Part shown: one piece after another, positions 21,959 to 31,095 of the stretch
Layout of the letters: each line of letters opens with the position of its first letter
Numbering within the stretch: the stretch's first letter is position 1
Position numbers and translations under genes: made by a program
Source: Bacilli bacterium
GTDB lineage: Bacteria; Bacillota_I; Bacilli_A; RF39; UBA660
Direction of reading: 5' to 3'
Assembly: GCA_017544165.1 (NCBI GenBank)
Contig: JAFYER010000012.1
Span: forward strand, 195,538 to 228,686
Length of the DNA: 33,149 bases
Notes under the pieces: model-generated
What the model was told of the DNA's origin: nothing
What the model saw: only the letters and a program-made list of their open reading frames with translations
The model's database searches: none

Positions 21959-24900
21959 ATGAAGAAAAAAATTTTAGTATTATCGTTAATAATGGTTATT
22001 GTGTTAGTTTTGGCCATTGTTAAGAATCACAATAATTCTTATGCATATGATGAAAATAATTTAATAATAAATCCCCTTTGGGAAGAATATAATTCTTTAT
22101 CTGAAGAAGAAAAAGCTACATGGGAATCAATTCCAGAACAATATGTTGTAGAGTTTAAAGCTCCTATAAAAAAAAGGGGGCAAAAAAGAAGCACTTCAGA
22201 AGCATTTAATCCGCCTAGTAGTTATGACTTACGAAATGTTGATGGTGTAAATTATGTCACACCAATGAAAAACCAAAGCTCTTTAGGATTATGTTGGGCT
22301 TTTGCTACAGTATCATCATTAGAAACAAATATATTAAAATTAGGTTTGAGAACGCCTGATAATCCAGCCATTTTTGCTGAAAATCAAATTGATTATATCT
22401 CTGCTAACCCTGCTTCTCATACAACGTATGTGAATTCTACAGTTCAAACTATAACTGAAGCCTATAATCCGTATCACCCTACAAGAAGTCTAGGAAGCGG
22501 CGGCAACTTTTTTGGCGAGACACTTACTCGCGGAGTTTCTGTACCCTATCAAAGTGGAATTTGGGGTTCTAGTTATTCTACTTCGTTAAAAACTCGTAAT
22601 TTAAAAGATGTATTTGATATGTCTGGAACAGATTACATAGCAACTGATTACGTAAACTTTCCATATATTAATAATCAAACCGCCTCTGAAGAAGCTAAAA
22701 TTGCATGGCGAAATTTAATTAAAGAGCACATTATGAATTATGGCTCTACTTATGTTGCAACTTTAGCCCCACAAAGATCATCAAGTTATGCTTGTTATGT
22801 ATATTATACAAATACCAGTGATCGCATGGGCCTTATCAATTGGACTGACGATTGTAAATATGGAAGTGCATATCCATATAGTGGTTCTCATGCCATGTCA
22901 ATCATTGGTTGGGATGATAATTACACCCAATCTTATTGTGCATTACCTGATTTAGGTAACACTAATACAACTTACAATCAAGAAACTTGCGAAGCAAATG
23001 GTGGTGTCTATCGAACAGTTATAGGTGCTTGGATACTAAAAAATTCATGGGGTAATTCTCAATCATATAATTTCGTTCACTTAGCATATGATTCAAAACT
23101 ATCTAGTGTTTCTGGAATCAAACGGACAATTGTTAAAGATTTTGATAACACCTATAATACCATTGGACCCAAAACAACTACAACAAATAGTACCACAAGA
23201 ATTACAGAGCAAAAATTTTATAAAACAAATAATACAGAAACTTTAAAAAGAATTTCATTTTTAACAAATGCAACAAATAATACTACCTATGAAGTTTATT
23301 TGATTAATGAATACACTAATAGGCAAATAAAACTTGGCACAGTTGGTCCAGTTAGTATTCCCGGAAGATATAGTTTAGATATCAATAACGACTATGAATT
23401 AATTGGTTCATCATTTAAAATAAAAGTTATCCCTTCAAACCAAACTTATTCAGATCAAGTTTCTAATATATATGCATTCACAAATAATACTATAGATGAT
23501 TTAGTAAATAATATAACTACTGTTAATAGTTCATCTATTTCAAGTGGTGTTTATTCTTATAATGTTACTACAAGAACAAGTAATGCCGAAAATGCTACAA
23601 AATTAACTTTTGAAATTACTGATCAATCAGGTAATGTACAACCTCTATTAGAGGGAAATGATTTTGGATATACTGTGGCAAATGCTGATACAACAACTTT
23701 AAAATCTGAAAATAATTTTGGGTATGGACTTTATCATATAAAAACATATGCAAATGGAAATCCTATGGGAACTGATGCATTTTCGATTGCCACTTCTCTA
23801 TCCGGATTTGGAACGGAAGCAAGCCCATATTTAATTCAATCAATTAATGATTTTGATTATATGTTTACTAGTAAATTTGGCGATAAATACTTTAAACTCG
23901 CTAACGATATAGATTTAAGTGACTATGATAATTTTACACCAATAAACAGCGAGAATTTTAATAATATGTTTACAGGAACGCTTGATGGCGATAACCATAT
24001 TATTAGTAACCTAACACAAAATACTGATAATGCCGGTTTCTTTGCAAGTATTTCTGGTACAATTAAGAATTTACATTTTGTAAATGCAGATATTACCGCA
24101 AATAATTATGGTGGTATACTTGCTGCTGAAGCAGAGTATGCTAATATTTCAAACATTTCAGTCGAAGGAACAATAACTGCAGGAAGTAATCAAGCTTATA
24201 TCGGCGGAATTGTCGGCAAGGCTAATAATACAACAATTGAAGAGTCATATAATAAAGCAACTTTAAATGGCGGTATTTCTGGAAGTTTTGTCGGAGATTT
24301 GCAAGAATATTCTAGCATTTTAAATTCATTTAATCTTGGCTTATTTGTTAATCCATCTCCAGCACTATCTTCTTTTGCTGGTAATATAGCAGCAAATCAT
24401 AACAGAATTGCTTATTTAATTGATTATAGTGGAAAAGAACATGATGATTGCTATAAAACATTGAGTCAGTCATATAGTGATAATGAACTAATTATAAATA
24501 ATGTATACTATTATAAAAGTAACACATGTGAATATTTAGGTAATGATTTAGATTATGATGAAATACGTGATATCAATAACTATGCAAACTTTGATAATAC
24601 AATATGGCACATCGAGGATAATCTTTTACCTACATTAATAAATAAGCCTGTTGTACTAACCTATAGTTTTGATATTGAAAAACTTACTAATGTAGTTGTT
24701 AATCAAACATATGATTTAAATTATGTAATGAATCCAGGAATAGTAACTTATCCCAATATCGAAATTACATCAAATGATATAACAAAAGCTAATTTTACAA
24801 ATAATAAGGTTACTACATACAAGCCTGGCTTAGTAACATTTACAATTAACGCACTAGACGGATCACGTACTAAAAAATCAATTGACATATATGTATTTGA

Positions 24901-25270
24901 TGTAAATTCATACACAGAAATCAATAATGAAAGTTTTATAACTTTTAAAACTAAAAACGAATTAAACACTCAAGCGCAAACAGATGGTATAATAATTGAA
25001 GCAAGTTCTACAATAGGTACCGGAGCAACAGTCACTTATAAAAAGGATAATGAAGTGATTAGTACATTCAAAGTAATAATAAAAGGTGATTTAAATGGTG
25101 ATGGCAATAACAATTCATTAGATTTATCAGCAATGTTAAATCATATTTCAGGTAAAAAAGGATTACAAAACGAATATTTAAATGCAGCCCAACTAAATAG
25201 TGATGTAAATGTTAATTCATTAGATTTGGCATACTTACTCAACAAAATAGCAGGAAAGGCAGGTTATTAG
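21959..25270 (+). CDS. Secreted papain-like (C1A) cysteine protease with C-terminal type I dockerin
   Basis: 1103 residues, ATG at 21959 with GGTGAT upstream. Signal peptide about 1-29; short propeptide; then the C1A domain (about 85-375): SYDLRNVDG, oxyanion Gln106 and Cys112 in NQSSLGLCWAFA, His311 in GSHAMSIIGWDD, Asn362 in LKNSWGNS. The triad is complete, so it should be an active protease. Residues about 615-770 hold GLUG-like adhesin repeats (GFGTEASPYLI, FKLANDIDLSDYDNF, FTGTLDGDNHIISNL). Residues about 900-1030 include a further beta-rich region. The last ~62 residues are a dockerin with two EF-hand-like repeats, GDLNGDGNNNSLDLSAMLNH and LNSDVNVNSLDLAYLLNK. In repeat 2 the first Ca ligand is Gln instead of Asp. 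The stop is one base from the cohesin gene's ATG. Confidence 0.9.
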   Translation: MKKKILVLSLIMVIVLVLAIVKNHNNSYAYDENNLIINPLWEEYNSLSEEEKATWESIPEQYVVEFKAPIKKRGQKRSTSEAFNPPSSYDLRNVDGVNYVTPMKNQSSLGLCWAFATVSSLETNILKLGLRTPDNPAIFAENQIDYISANPASHTTYVNSTVQTITEAYNPYHPTRSLGSGGNFFGETLTRGVSVPYQSGIWGSSYSTSLKTRNLKDVFDMSGTDYIATDYVNFPYINNQTASEEAKIAWRNLIKEHIMNYGSTYVATLAPQRSSSYACYVYYTNTSDRMGLINWTDDCKYGSAYPYSGSHAMSIIGWDDNYTQSYCALPDLGNTNTTYNQETCEANGGVYRTVIGAWILKNSWGNSQSYNFVHLAYDSKLSSVSGIKRTIVKDFDNTYNTIGPKTTTTNSTTRITEQKFYKTNNTETLKRISFLTNATNNTTYEVYLINEYTNRQIKLGTVGPVSIPGRYSLDINNDYELIGSSFKIKVIPSNQTYSDQVSNIYAFTNNTIDDLVNNITTVNSSSISSGVYSYNVTTRTSNAENATKLTFEITDQSGNVQPLLEGNDFGYTVANADTTTLKSENNFGYGLYHIKTYANGNPMGTDAFSIATSLSGFGTEASPYLIQSINDFDYMFTSKFGDKYFKLANDIDLSDYDNFTPINSENFNNMFTGTLDGDNHIISNLTQNTDNAGFFASISGTIKNLHFVNADITANNYGGILAAEAEYANISNISVEGTITAGSNQAYIGGIVGKANNTTIEESYNKATLNGGISGSFVGDLQEYSSILNSFNLGLFVNPSPALSSFAGNIAANHNRIAYLIDYSGKEHDDCYKTLSQSYSDNELIINNVYYYKSNTCEYLGNDLDYDEIRDINNYANFDNTIWHIEDNLLPTLINKPVVLTYSFDIEKLTNVVVNQTYDLNYVMNPGIVTYPNIEITSNDITKANFTNNKVTTYKPGLVTFTINALDGSRTKKSIDIYVFDVNSYTEINNESFITFKTKNELNTQAQTDGIIIEASSTIGTGATVTYKKDNEVISTFKVIIKGDLNGDGNNNSLDLSAMLNHISGKKGLQNEYLNAAQLNSDVNVNSLDLAYLLNKIAGKAGY

Positions 25271-25271
25271 T

Positions 25272-26702
25272 ATGAAGAAAATAATAAAAGTATTGATTTT
25301 TATCTTACTATTTCCAATCGTTAATGTTAATGCTTTTACAGCAAAATTGACTGGTTCTAATTATATTTCTGAAAATAGCAGTTTTACTATCAATTTAGAA
25401 TTGAGCAACACTAGCGATTTAACAGCTTTTGATGCTGAATTAAATTACGATTCTTCCCTACTCGAATTAACAAATACTTTGGGATTAAATAATTGGCAAA
25501 TGGTTGTTGGAACAAACATAGCTGGTGTTAATTTTTCAGGTATGAATGGTACAGGTAATATTTTAAGTTTAACATTTAAAGCTAAAAGCACATTCACCAT
25601 TGGCAAATCTACAACAATAAGCATTAATAACCCTGAAGGTTCAAATTCCAATGTTGAGTTACAAACCGGCAATAATGCTACATTTACTGTAAATGTTATA
25701 GATAATGTATTAAGTAGCCTATCACTATCAAATGGGACTTTATCCCCTACATTTAATCCAAATACTACGTCGTATACCGCTACTATTAACAGTAATTCGA
25801 CAACAATTTCTGCTACTGCTTCGGCATCAAGCTCGACAATAACAGGAATTGGTACAAAAGAACTTGCATATGGATTAAACAAGTTTGAAATAAAGGTTAC
25901 AGATAAACTTAATAATACGAAAGTATACACAATTAATATAACAAGAACTGATAATCGAAGTTCCGATAATACACTAAAAACATTAACAGTTTCTAATACT
26001 TCTATTTCATTTAACGGTTCATCTAACTATTATGATAATGTTGAAAATGATATAACCACCGTTACTATTAACGCTACAGCATCAAATTCAAAAGCTACAA
26101 TTGCTGGTACTGGAACTAAAAAATTAGATGTTGGATTAAATACATTTAATATTACTGTAACCGCAGAAAATGGCGCAACACAAACATATACAATCAAGAT
26201 TAATAGAAAAAGTCAAAATAAATCAAATAATAAGTCATTATCAACAGATAATAATTTATCATCACTAAGTATAAACGGTAAAAAAATAGATTTTGGCAAA
26301 AAAAAGAATTATACATACCATGTAGATAATGATGTAACAATTGCAAATATTGAGTATACAACTTCGAGCAATTTGGCAACTGTTACTCTAGATGGTGATA
26401 AAAATTTAAAAGTTGGAAACAATGTTTATTTTATCCTTGTATATGCTGAAAATGGTGACTTGAATGCCTATAGTTTAAATATAATTCGTGACGAAGAAAA
26501 AAGTGTAACGCCTGATGATAATAAAAAAGATAATACTAACACCATAGTTGATGATAATAATGATAAAAACAAAATCGAAAATGATGAAAAAGAACCGCTT
26601 AATAAAAAGGCAAAAACATTATTATTAGTTGCTGATATCCTGATAATTGTTCTTATCGCATATGTATTTATAATAAAATTTAAAAATAAAAACAAAAAAT
26701 AG
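25272..26702 (+). CDS. Membrane-anchored cohesin-domain protein with cadherin-like beta-sandwich repeats
   Basis: 476 residues, ATG at 25272, one base after the protease stop, so the two are translationally coupled. Signal peptide 1-21. Residues 22-145 have the cohesin pattern: FTINLELSNTSDLTAFDAEL, NYDSSLLELTN, GVNFSGMNGTGNILSLTFKAK. Three cadherin-like beta-sandwich domains follow (about 147-226, 230-312, 325-403), each with the LxxLxxSNG/S start, a YTATI or YDNVEND-type strand, a GLNxFxIxV core and a final YTINITR-like strand. An acidic linker (about 410-445) leads to a C-terminal membrane helix (TLLLVADILIIVLIAYVFIIKF) and a Lys-rich cytosolic end. The plan is a receptor on a stalk: cohesin outward, anchored in the membrane. 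The obvious ligand is the dockerin of the gene before it. Calling the first domain cohesin rests on motif reading. Confidence 0.82.
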   Translation: MKKIIKVLIFILLFPIVNVNAFTAKLTGSNYISENSSFTINLELSNTSDLTAFDAELNYDSSLLELTNTLGLNNWQMVVGTNIAGVNFSGMNGTGNILSLTFKAKSTFTIGKSTTISINNPEGSNSNVELQTGNNATFTVNVIDNVLSSLSLSNGTLSPTFNPNTTSYTATINSNSTTISATASASSSTITGIGTKELAYGLNKFEIKVTDKLNNTKVYTINITRTDNRSSDNTLKTLTVSNTSISFNGSSNYYDNVENDITTVTINATASNSKATIAGTGTKKLDVGLNTFNITVTAENGATQTYTIKINRKSQNKSNNKSLSTDNNLSSLSINGKKIDFGKKKNYTYHVDNDVTIANIEYTTSSNLATVTLDGDKNLKVGNNVYFILVYAENGDLNAYSLNIIRDEEKSVTPDDNKKDNTNTIVDDNNDKNKIENDEKEPLNKKAKTLLLVADILIIVLIAYVFIIKFKNKNKK

Positions 26703-26727
26703 TGCAATAATATTACACTATTTTTTT
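26697..26727 (+). terminator. Intrinsic terminator of the protease-cohesin operon
   Basis: AAATAGTG (26697-26704) pairs with CACTATTT (26716-26723), with further A-T pairs inside, followed by a T run. The TAG stop overlaps the first arm. Confidence 0.82.
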
Positions 26728-26732
26728 AATTC

Positions 26733-27419
26733 CTAATGAATCATTCTAGACAATAACAATAGCATAACAGCATATGTATTATGAATAAAATGGCATGTCA
26801 TTGGCACACATATATTTTCCGTTTTAACGAACATATATGCAAAATACATTCCACAAAAAACATACGGTAATCCGATTAATATGGTTTCAGCCAAAGAGAT
26901 TTCACCTATAGTATGTAAAAAGCCAAAAACTGAGCCAGATATAATAATAAATATATTATCATTTTTTATAATTCTTCGAATAGATCCGCGAAATAATAAC
27001 TCTTCAACAAAAGGTGCATAAATAATTGCAATAAACAAAAGAATTAATACAGGTAGTTTTTCTATTTCTTGTTGATTAAGTGATGTTGATGGATTACGCA
27101 TGATAATCGTAACTATATAAGATATAAACAAATAGATAACAAACATAATAATCTGATTTTTTAAAATATATTTTAAATATTCTTTTATATTTTTTTTAAA
27201 AAAAACAAAGTCTTTCTTTAATCGCTTTTGAAAAAAGAAAAACAAAACTGTTATATTAAAAAAATAGTATGAAAAACTTATTATTGTTTTATAATTCGGA
27301 AAATAATATTCTAAGCAAGAATAAATAATAATTGAAATTAATAATACTAATATAGCTTTTATGCCTAAAAAAATGGTTTGTTTATTACTTATTTCTTTAT
27401 CAAGTTTAAGATTACTCAT
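26733..27419 (-). CDS. CPBP family intramembrane metalloprotease
   Basis: 228 residues, six to eight membrane helices, ATG at 27419 with GAGGGTT upstream. The CPBP/Abi signature motifs are all present: EELLFRGSIRR (EExxxR), FGFLHTIGEI (FxxxH) and CHFIHNTYAV (HxxxN). The family includes CAAX prenyl-protease-like enzymes that cut within the membrane and, in Firmicutes, bacteriocin immunity and signal-release proteins. It starts 2 bases after the CBS-PPase stop, so the two are one transcript; no functional link is evident. Confidence 0.93.
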   Translation of the reverse strand: MSNLKLDKEISNKQTIFLGIKAILVLLISIIIYSCLEYYFPNYKTIISFSYYFFNITVLFFFFQKRLKKDFVFFKKNIKEYLKYILKNQIIMFVIYLFISYIVTIIMRNPSTSLNQQEIEKLPVLILLFIAIIYAPFVEELLFRGSIRRIIKNDNIFIIISGSVFGFLHTIGEISLAETILIGLPYVFCGMYFAYMFVKTENICVPMTCHFIHNTYAVMLLLLSRMIH

Positions 27420-27421
27420 TA

Positions 27422-29038
27422 TTAACCCTCTAATTGTTTCATTATCGCAGGAATAATTTGTTTTTTACGTGACATTAAATCTTTAACGAATACACCCTCT
27501 TTAATATTTTCAATGCCAAATGAATTTGCTATTAACTCTTCACCATTATCATTATATAAAATATAACTACCTTGTTTTAGAATATCAACAATGAATATAA
27601 AAACAGCTTTGTAACTATCTTTACTCATTTCATTTAGTTTCAATATGTATTGATCCATTTCTTTAGCAATTTCTTCATAATCCATTGTAGTAATAACAGC
27701 AATTCCATATTTTTGTTCATTAATAAGATAACTTTTAAAGTCTTGATTAATTAATTCAGTCACAGATAATCCTTTAATCGAACTAGCTGCCTTTAGCATT
27801 TGCATACCATAATCTTTTAAATTTACACCTGCTATTCTAGCAAGTTTTCGAGCATACTTTTTGTCTGTTTCTGTAACCGTTGGAGATGTAAATAATAAGG
27901 TATCTGATATGATAGCAGATAATAGTAAACCTGCCATATTTTTCGGAATGGTTATGCCTTCACTTAAAAAACAATCATAAATAATAGTTCCTGTACATCC
28001 AACTGGTTGACATGTAAAATAAATTGGTGAAGTTGTACCAATATTTCCAATATTATGGTGGTCATAGACAGCAAGTATTTCTGCTTCATTAAGGCCATCA
28101 ACTGATTGTTCATAATTATTATGATCTACTAAAATACACCTTTTTTTCTCATAATCGATAGTGTCTTTGGCTCTAAGCATTCCTACACATTCGTTTTTCT
28201 TATTAATAATTGGATAGTTGGAATAACTAAGCTTTTTTGTTTGGGAAACATAATCAGAATAAAAACTATGTGAGGAAATAGCTCTTGGATTTGTCGTCTC
28301 ATTCAATATATTTACATAATTACATAATGAAAGTTTATTACATAATTCAAAACTCGAATATCCACTTGTAATAACACTGACTTTATTTTTAACGGCCTTA
28401 CTTAAAAGTTTTTTAGGAATAACTCTATTTCTTGTTAAAATAATGAGTTGAACTTTTGAATCAATAGCATATTCAATTACTTTATAGCGATCACCTACTA
28501 CTAAAATGCTTTCATTAGAAAGAGGAACCTCTTTGATAAAAGTATCACTACTAAAAGTAACTGTTGAAATAAGTCCTTCAAAATCGCTTTGAAAATTAGT
28601 TATAATTCGCGCATTTAAAGTCTTTAATAAAAATTTAAGATTAGTTTTTATATAATCTCTTTTTTCACCTATTAAATATTTAGCCATTCCTTTTAGTGTT
28701 ACATACCCCGCAAGTTTTTTCTTTTCATCCACAAGAGGTATCGCCGTTAAATCAAGTTTATGCATCTTATCAAAAGCAGCTGCTATACTATCGTTTTCAC
28801 TTATATAGGCTCTTTTTACAAAATTTATATCGCTTATTTGCACCCGAACATCATTTAAATATGCAGGTTCAGGAACATCAAAATAATTTAAAGCAAACTT
28901 TGTTTCTTGATTAATTGTGCCAATTACCCTTGGTTCACATTTTAAACCTTGTTTATTTTTTAAATAAGCAAGAGCTATGGCAGAACATACTGAATCCGTA
29001 TCAGGATTTTTATGTCCAAAAATATATACTGGTTTCAT
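27422..29038 (-). CDS. Manganese-dependent inorganic pyrophosphatase with regulatory CBS/DRTGG insert
   Basis: 538 residues from the ATG at 29038, eight bases after GGAG; in-frame GTG 29047 and ATG 29044 lie too close to that site. It hydrolyses pyrophosphate to phosphate, pulling biosynthetic reactions forward. Family II motifs: FGHKNPDTDSV (metal-binding His and Asp), VYDHHNIG (DHH), and a DHHA2 C-terminal domain. Between them are a CBS pair (AYISENDSIAAAFDKMHKLDLTAIPLVDE; YSNYPIINKKNECVGMLRAKD) split by a DRTGG domain, the layout of nucleotide-regulated CBS-PPases inhibited by AMP/ADP and activated by ATP or diadenosine polyphosphates. Regulation is taken from the family. Confidence 0.94.
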   Translation of the reverse strand: MKPVYIFGHKNPDTDSVCSAIALAYLKNKQGLKCEPRVIGTINQETKFALNYFDVPEPAYLNDVRVQISDINFVKRAYISENDSIAAAFDKMHKLDLTAIPLVDEKKKLAGYVTLKGMAKYLIGEKRDYIKTNLKFLLKTLNARIITNFQSDFEGLISTVTFSSDTFIKEVPLSNESILVVGDRYKVIEYAIDSKVQLIILTRNRVIPKKLLSKAVKNKVSVITSGYSSFELCNKLSLCNYVNILNETTNPRAISSHSFYSDYVSQTKKLSYSNYPIINKKNECVGMLRAKDTIDYEKKRCILVDHNNYEQSVDGLNEAEILAVYDHHNIGNIGTTSPIYFTCQPVGCTGTIIYDCFLSEGITIPKNMAGLLLSAIISDTLLFTSPTVTETDKKYARKLARIAGVNLKDYGMQMLKAASSIKGLSVTELINQDFKSYLINEQKYGIAVITTMDYEEIAKEMDQYILKLNEMSKDSYKAVFIFIVDILKQGSYILYNDNGEELIANSFGIENIKEGVFVKDLMSRKKQIIPAIMKQLEG

Positions 29039-29075
29039 TTTCATCACTCCACATTATATTGATTTTACCATAATT

Positions 29076-29098
29076 AAAAGGGATTTTAAATCCCTTTT
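29076..29098 (-). terminator. Intrinsic terminator of uvrB
   Basis: On the minus strand AAAAGGGA (29098-29091) pairs with TCCCTTTT (29083-29076) with additional A-T pairs near the loop. The T run is short. The uvrB stop is in the loop. Confidence 0.7.
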
Positions 29099-31032
29099 AG
29101 TTCAAATAAAATATCACGAAGTTCCATTGCTCTTTCGAAATCGAGCCTTCTAGCAGCATCATTCATTTCATTTTCAACTTTGATAATCATATCGTTTAAT
29201 TCCTTTTTATTCATCTTTTTCTTTTCATTAGGTTTATCAAGTGAAGTTGAAACAACTTCTTTAATATCCTTAATAATTGTTTTTGGAATAATGCCATGCT
29301 CTTCATTATATTTTTCTTGGATAGTCCTTCTTCTTTGGGTTTCTTTAATAGCTTTATCCATAGCATCGCTTATTTCATCAGCATACATGATAATGTGGCC
29401 ATTTTTATTACGAGCAGCTCTACCTATTGTTTGGATCAAACTTCGTTCACTGCGTAAGAATCCTTGTTTATCAGCATCTAAAATGCATATAAGACTTACT
29501 TCAGGAATATCTAGTCCTTCCCTTAAAAGATTGATACCCACTATGACATCATATATGCCTAGTCTTAAATCATGAATTATTTTGAGTCTTTCAAGGGTTT
29601 TTACTTCATTATGAAGATAAGCTACTTTGATATTGAGTTCTTTTAAATAATCAGTTAATTCCTCACTCATGCGAATTGTTAAAGTAGTTATTAGTACTCT
29701 TTCATTATTTGCAACTCTCTTATTAATTTCTGCAACAATATCATCAATTTGACCATTTGTTTTTCTAATCTCAATTGTTGGATCAAGAAGGCCTGTTGGC
29801 CTAATAATTTGTTCAACATATTTATTATCAGTAAGTTCAAGTTCATAATCTCCAGGTGTTGCAGATACATATATTACTTGATTAATTTTATCACGAAATT
29901 CTTCGAATCTAAGAGGCCTATTATCAAGAGCACTTGGAAGCCTAAAACCATAATCGACAAGTGTTTGTTTACGCATCCTATCACCATTAAACATTGCCTT
30001 TACTTGGGGTATAGTTACATGTGATTCATCAATTACTAATAAATAATCTTTAGGAAAGAAATCCATAAGAGTTGTTGGTGTTTCTCCGGGACCTTTTAAA
30101 GCTAAATGTCTCGAATAGTTTTCAATGCCACTGCAAAAACCAGTTTCGCGAAGCATTTCAATATCGTAATTAGTTCTTTCTTTTAAACGTTGTTCCTCTA
30201 AAAGCTTGTTTTGCGAGTGTAATTCTCCAAGTCTTTCATGAAGTTCATCTTCAATATTTTTAAGAGCTTTTTCCATTGTTTCCTTGCTAGTAACAAAAAG
30301 TGATGCTGGTGAAATAATAACTGTCTGTTTATTCTTAACGACTGCCCCCGTTAATGTATCAAATATGTATAAAGATACTATCTTATCATCTTCAATTTCA
30401 ATTCGAATTGCATTTTCCTTTTCATTGACAGGAACGACATCAATTTGGTCGCCTCTTACTCTAAATGTCCCCCTATGAAAATCAAAATCAGTTCTTTCAT
30501 AAGTCATGTCAACCAACCGATTTAATATTTTATTACGTGAAAAGGTGTCGCCTACATTTAAAACTAACATGTTATTTTCATAGTCTTCTTTTTGACCAAT
30601 ATTATAAATACAAGACACACTTGATACGACAATAACATCATCAAAATTGATAAGTGCTGATGTAGCTTTATGGCGAAGTTCATCGATTTCATCATTTATC
30701 GAAGAATCTTTTTCAATATATGTATCTGAGGATGGCACATAGGCCTCAGGTTGATAATAATCATAATAACTAACAAAATATTCAACATGGTTTTCGGGGA
30801 AAAGCTCTTTTAATTCAGCATATAGTTGACCTGCTAAGGTTTTATTATGAGCAAGAACTAACGTGGGCTTACCCGTTTTTTCAATAACATTAGCAATTGT
30901 AAATGTCTTGCCTGTTCCTGTTGCACCCAAAAGAACTTGGTCTTTTTTACCAGAATTTAAACCACTTACAAGCTCTTCAACAGCTTTTGGTTGATCGCCA
31001 CTTGGTTTATAATTTGAAACAAGTTTAAACAT
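29086..31032 (-). CDS. uvrB: Excinuclease ABC subunit B
   Basis: 648 residues, ATG at 31032 with AAAGGAGG upstream. UvrB verifies DNA damage delivered by UvrA and recruits UvrC for incision. Seen in order: Walker A ([18 protein letters not shown]), the beta-hairpin region ([26 protein letters not shown]), Walker B ([11 protein letters not shown]), helicase motifs V and VI ([30 protein letters not shown]), and a C-terminal UVR domain ([30 protein letters not shown]) that binds UvrC. Length is normal. uvrA is not in the window. Confidence 0.98.
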   Translation of the reverse strand: MFKLVSNYKPSGDQPKAVEELVSGLNSGKKDQVLLGATGTGKTFTIANVIEKTGKPTLVLAHNKTLAGQLYAELKELFPENHVEYFVSYYDYYQPEAYVPSSDTYIEKDSSINDEIDELRHKATSALINFDDVIVVSSVSCIYNIGQKEDYENNMLVLNVGDTFSRNKILNRLVDMTYERTDFDFHRGTFRVRGDQIDVVPVNEKENAIRIEIEDDKIVSLYIFDTLTGAVVKNKQTVIISPASLFVTSKETMEKALKNIEDELHERLGELHSQNKLLEEQRLKERTNYDIEMLRETGFCSGIENYSRHLALKGPGETPTTLMDFFPKDYLLVIDESHVTIPQVKAMFNGDRMRKQTLVDYGFRLPSALDNRPLRFEEFRDKINQVIYVSATPGDYELELTDNKYVEQIIRPTGLLDPTIEIRKTNGQIDDIVAEINKRVANNERVLITTLTIRMSEELTDYLKELNIKVAYLHNEVKTLERLKIIHDLRLGIYDVIVGINLLREGLDIPEVSLICILDADKQGFLRSERSLIQTIGRAARNKNGHIIMYADEISDAMDKAIKETQRRRTIQEKYNEEHGIIPKTIIKDIKEVVSTSLDKPNEKKKMNKKELNDMIIKVENEMNDAARRLDFERAMELRDILFELKGI

Positions 31033-31095
31033 ATATACCTCCTTTTTTCATCAGTTGATTTTATCATTTATTATTATTTAACACAAGAAATTTTA

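Noticed and set aside
24000-24300. Tandem DNA repeats in the protease gene
   Set aside because: The protein has degenerate GLUG-like repeats, but the DNA shows no near-identical repeat units.
24748-24969. Minus-strand open frame within the protease gene
   Set aside because: Shadow of the dockerin protease; no ribosome site or family pattern. The same applies to 25445-25930 and 26468-26707 in the cohesin gene.
29180-30478. Plus-strand open frames opposite uvrB
   Set aside because: uvrB is fully conserved on the minus strand; these have no start signals.
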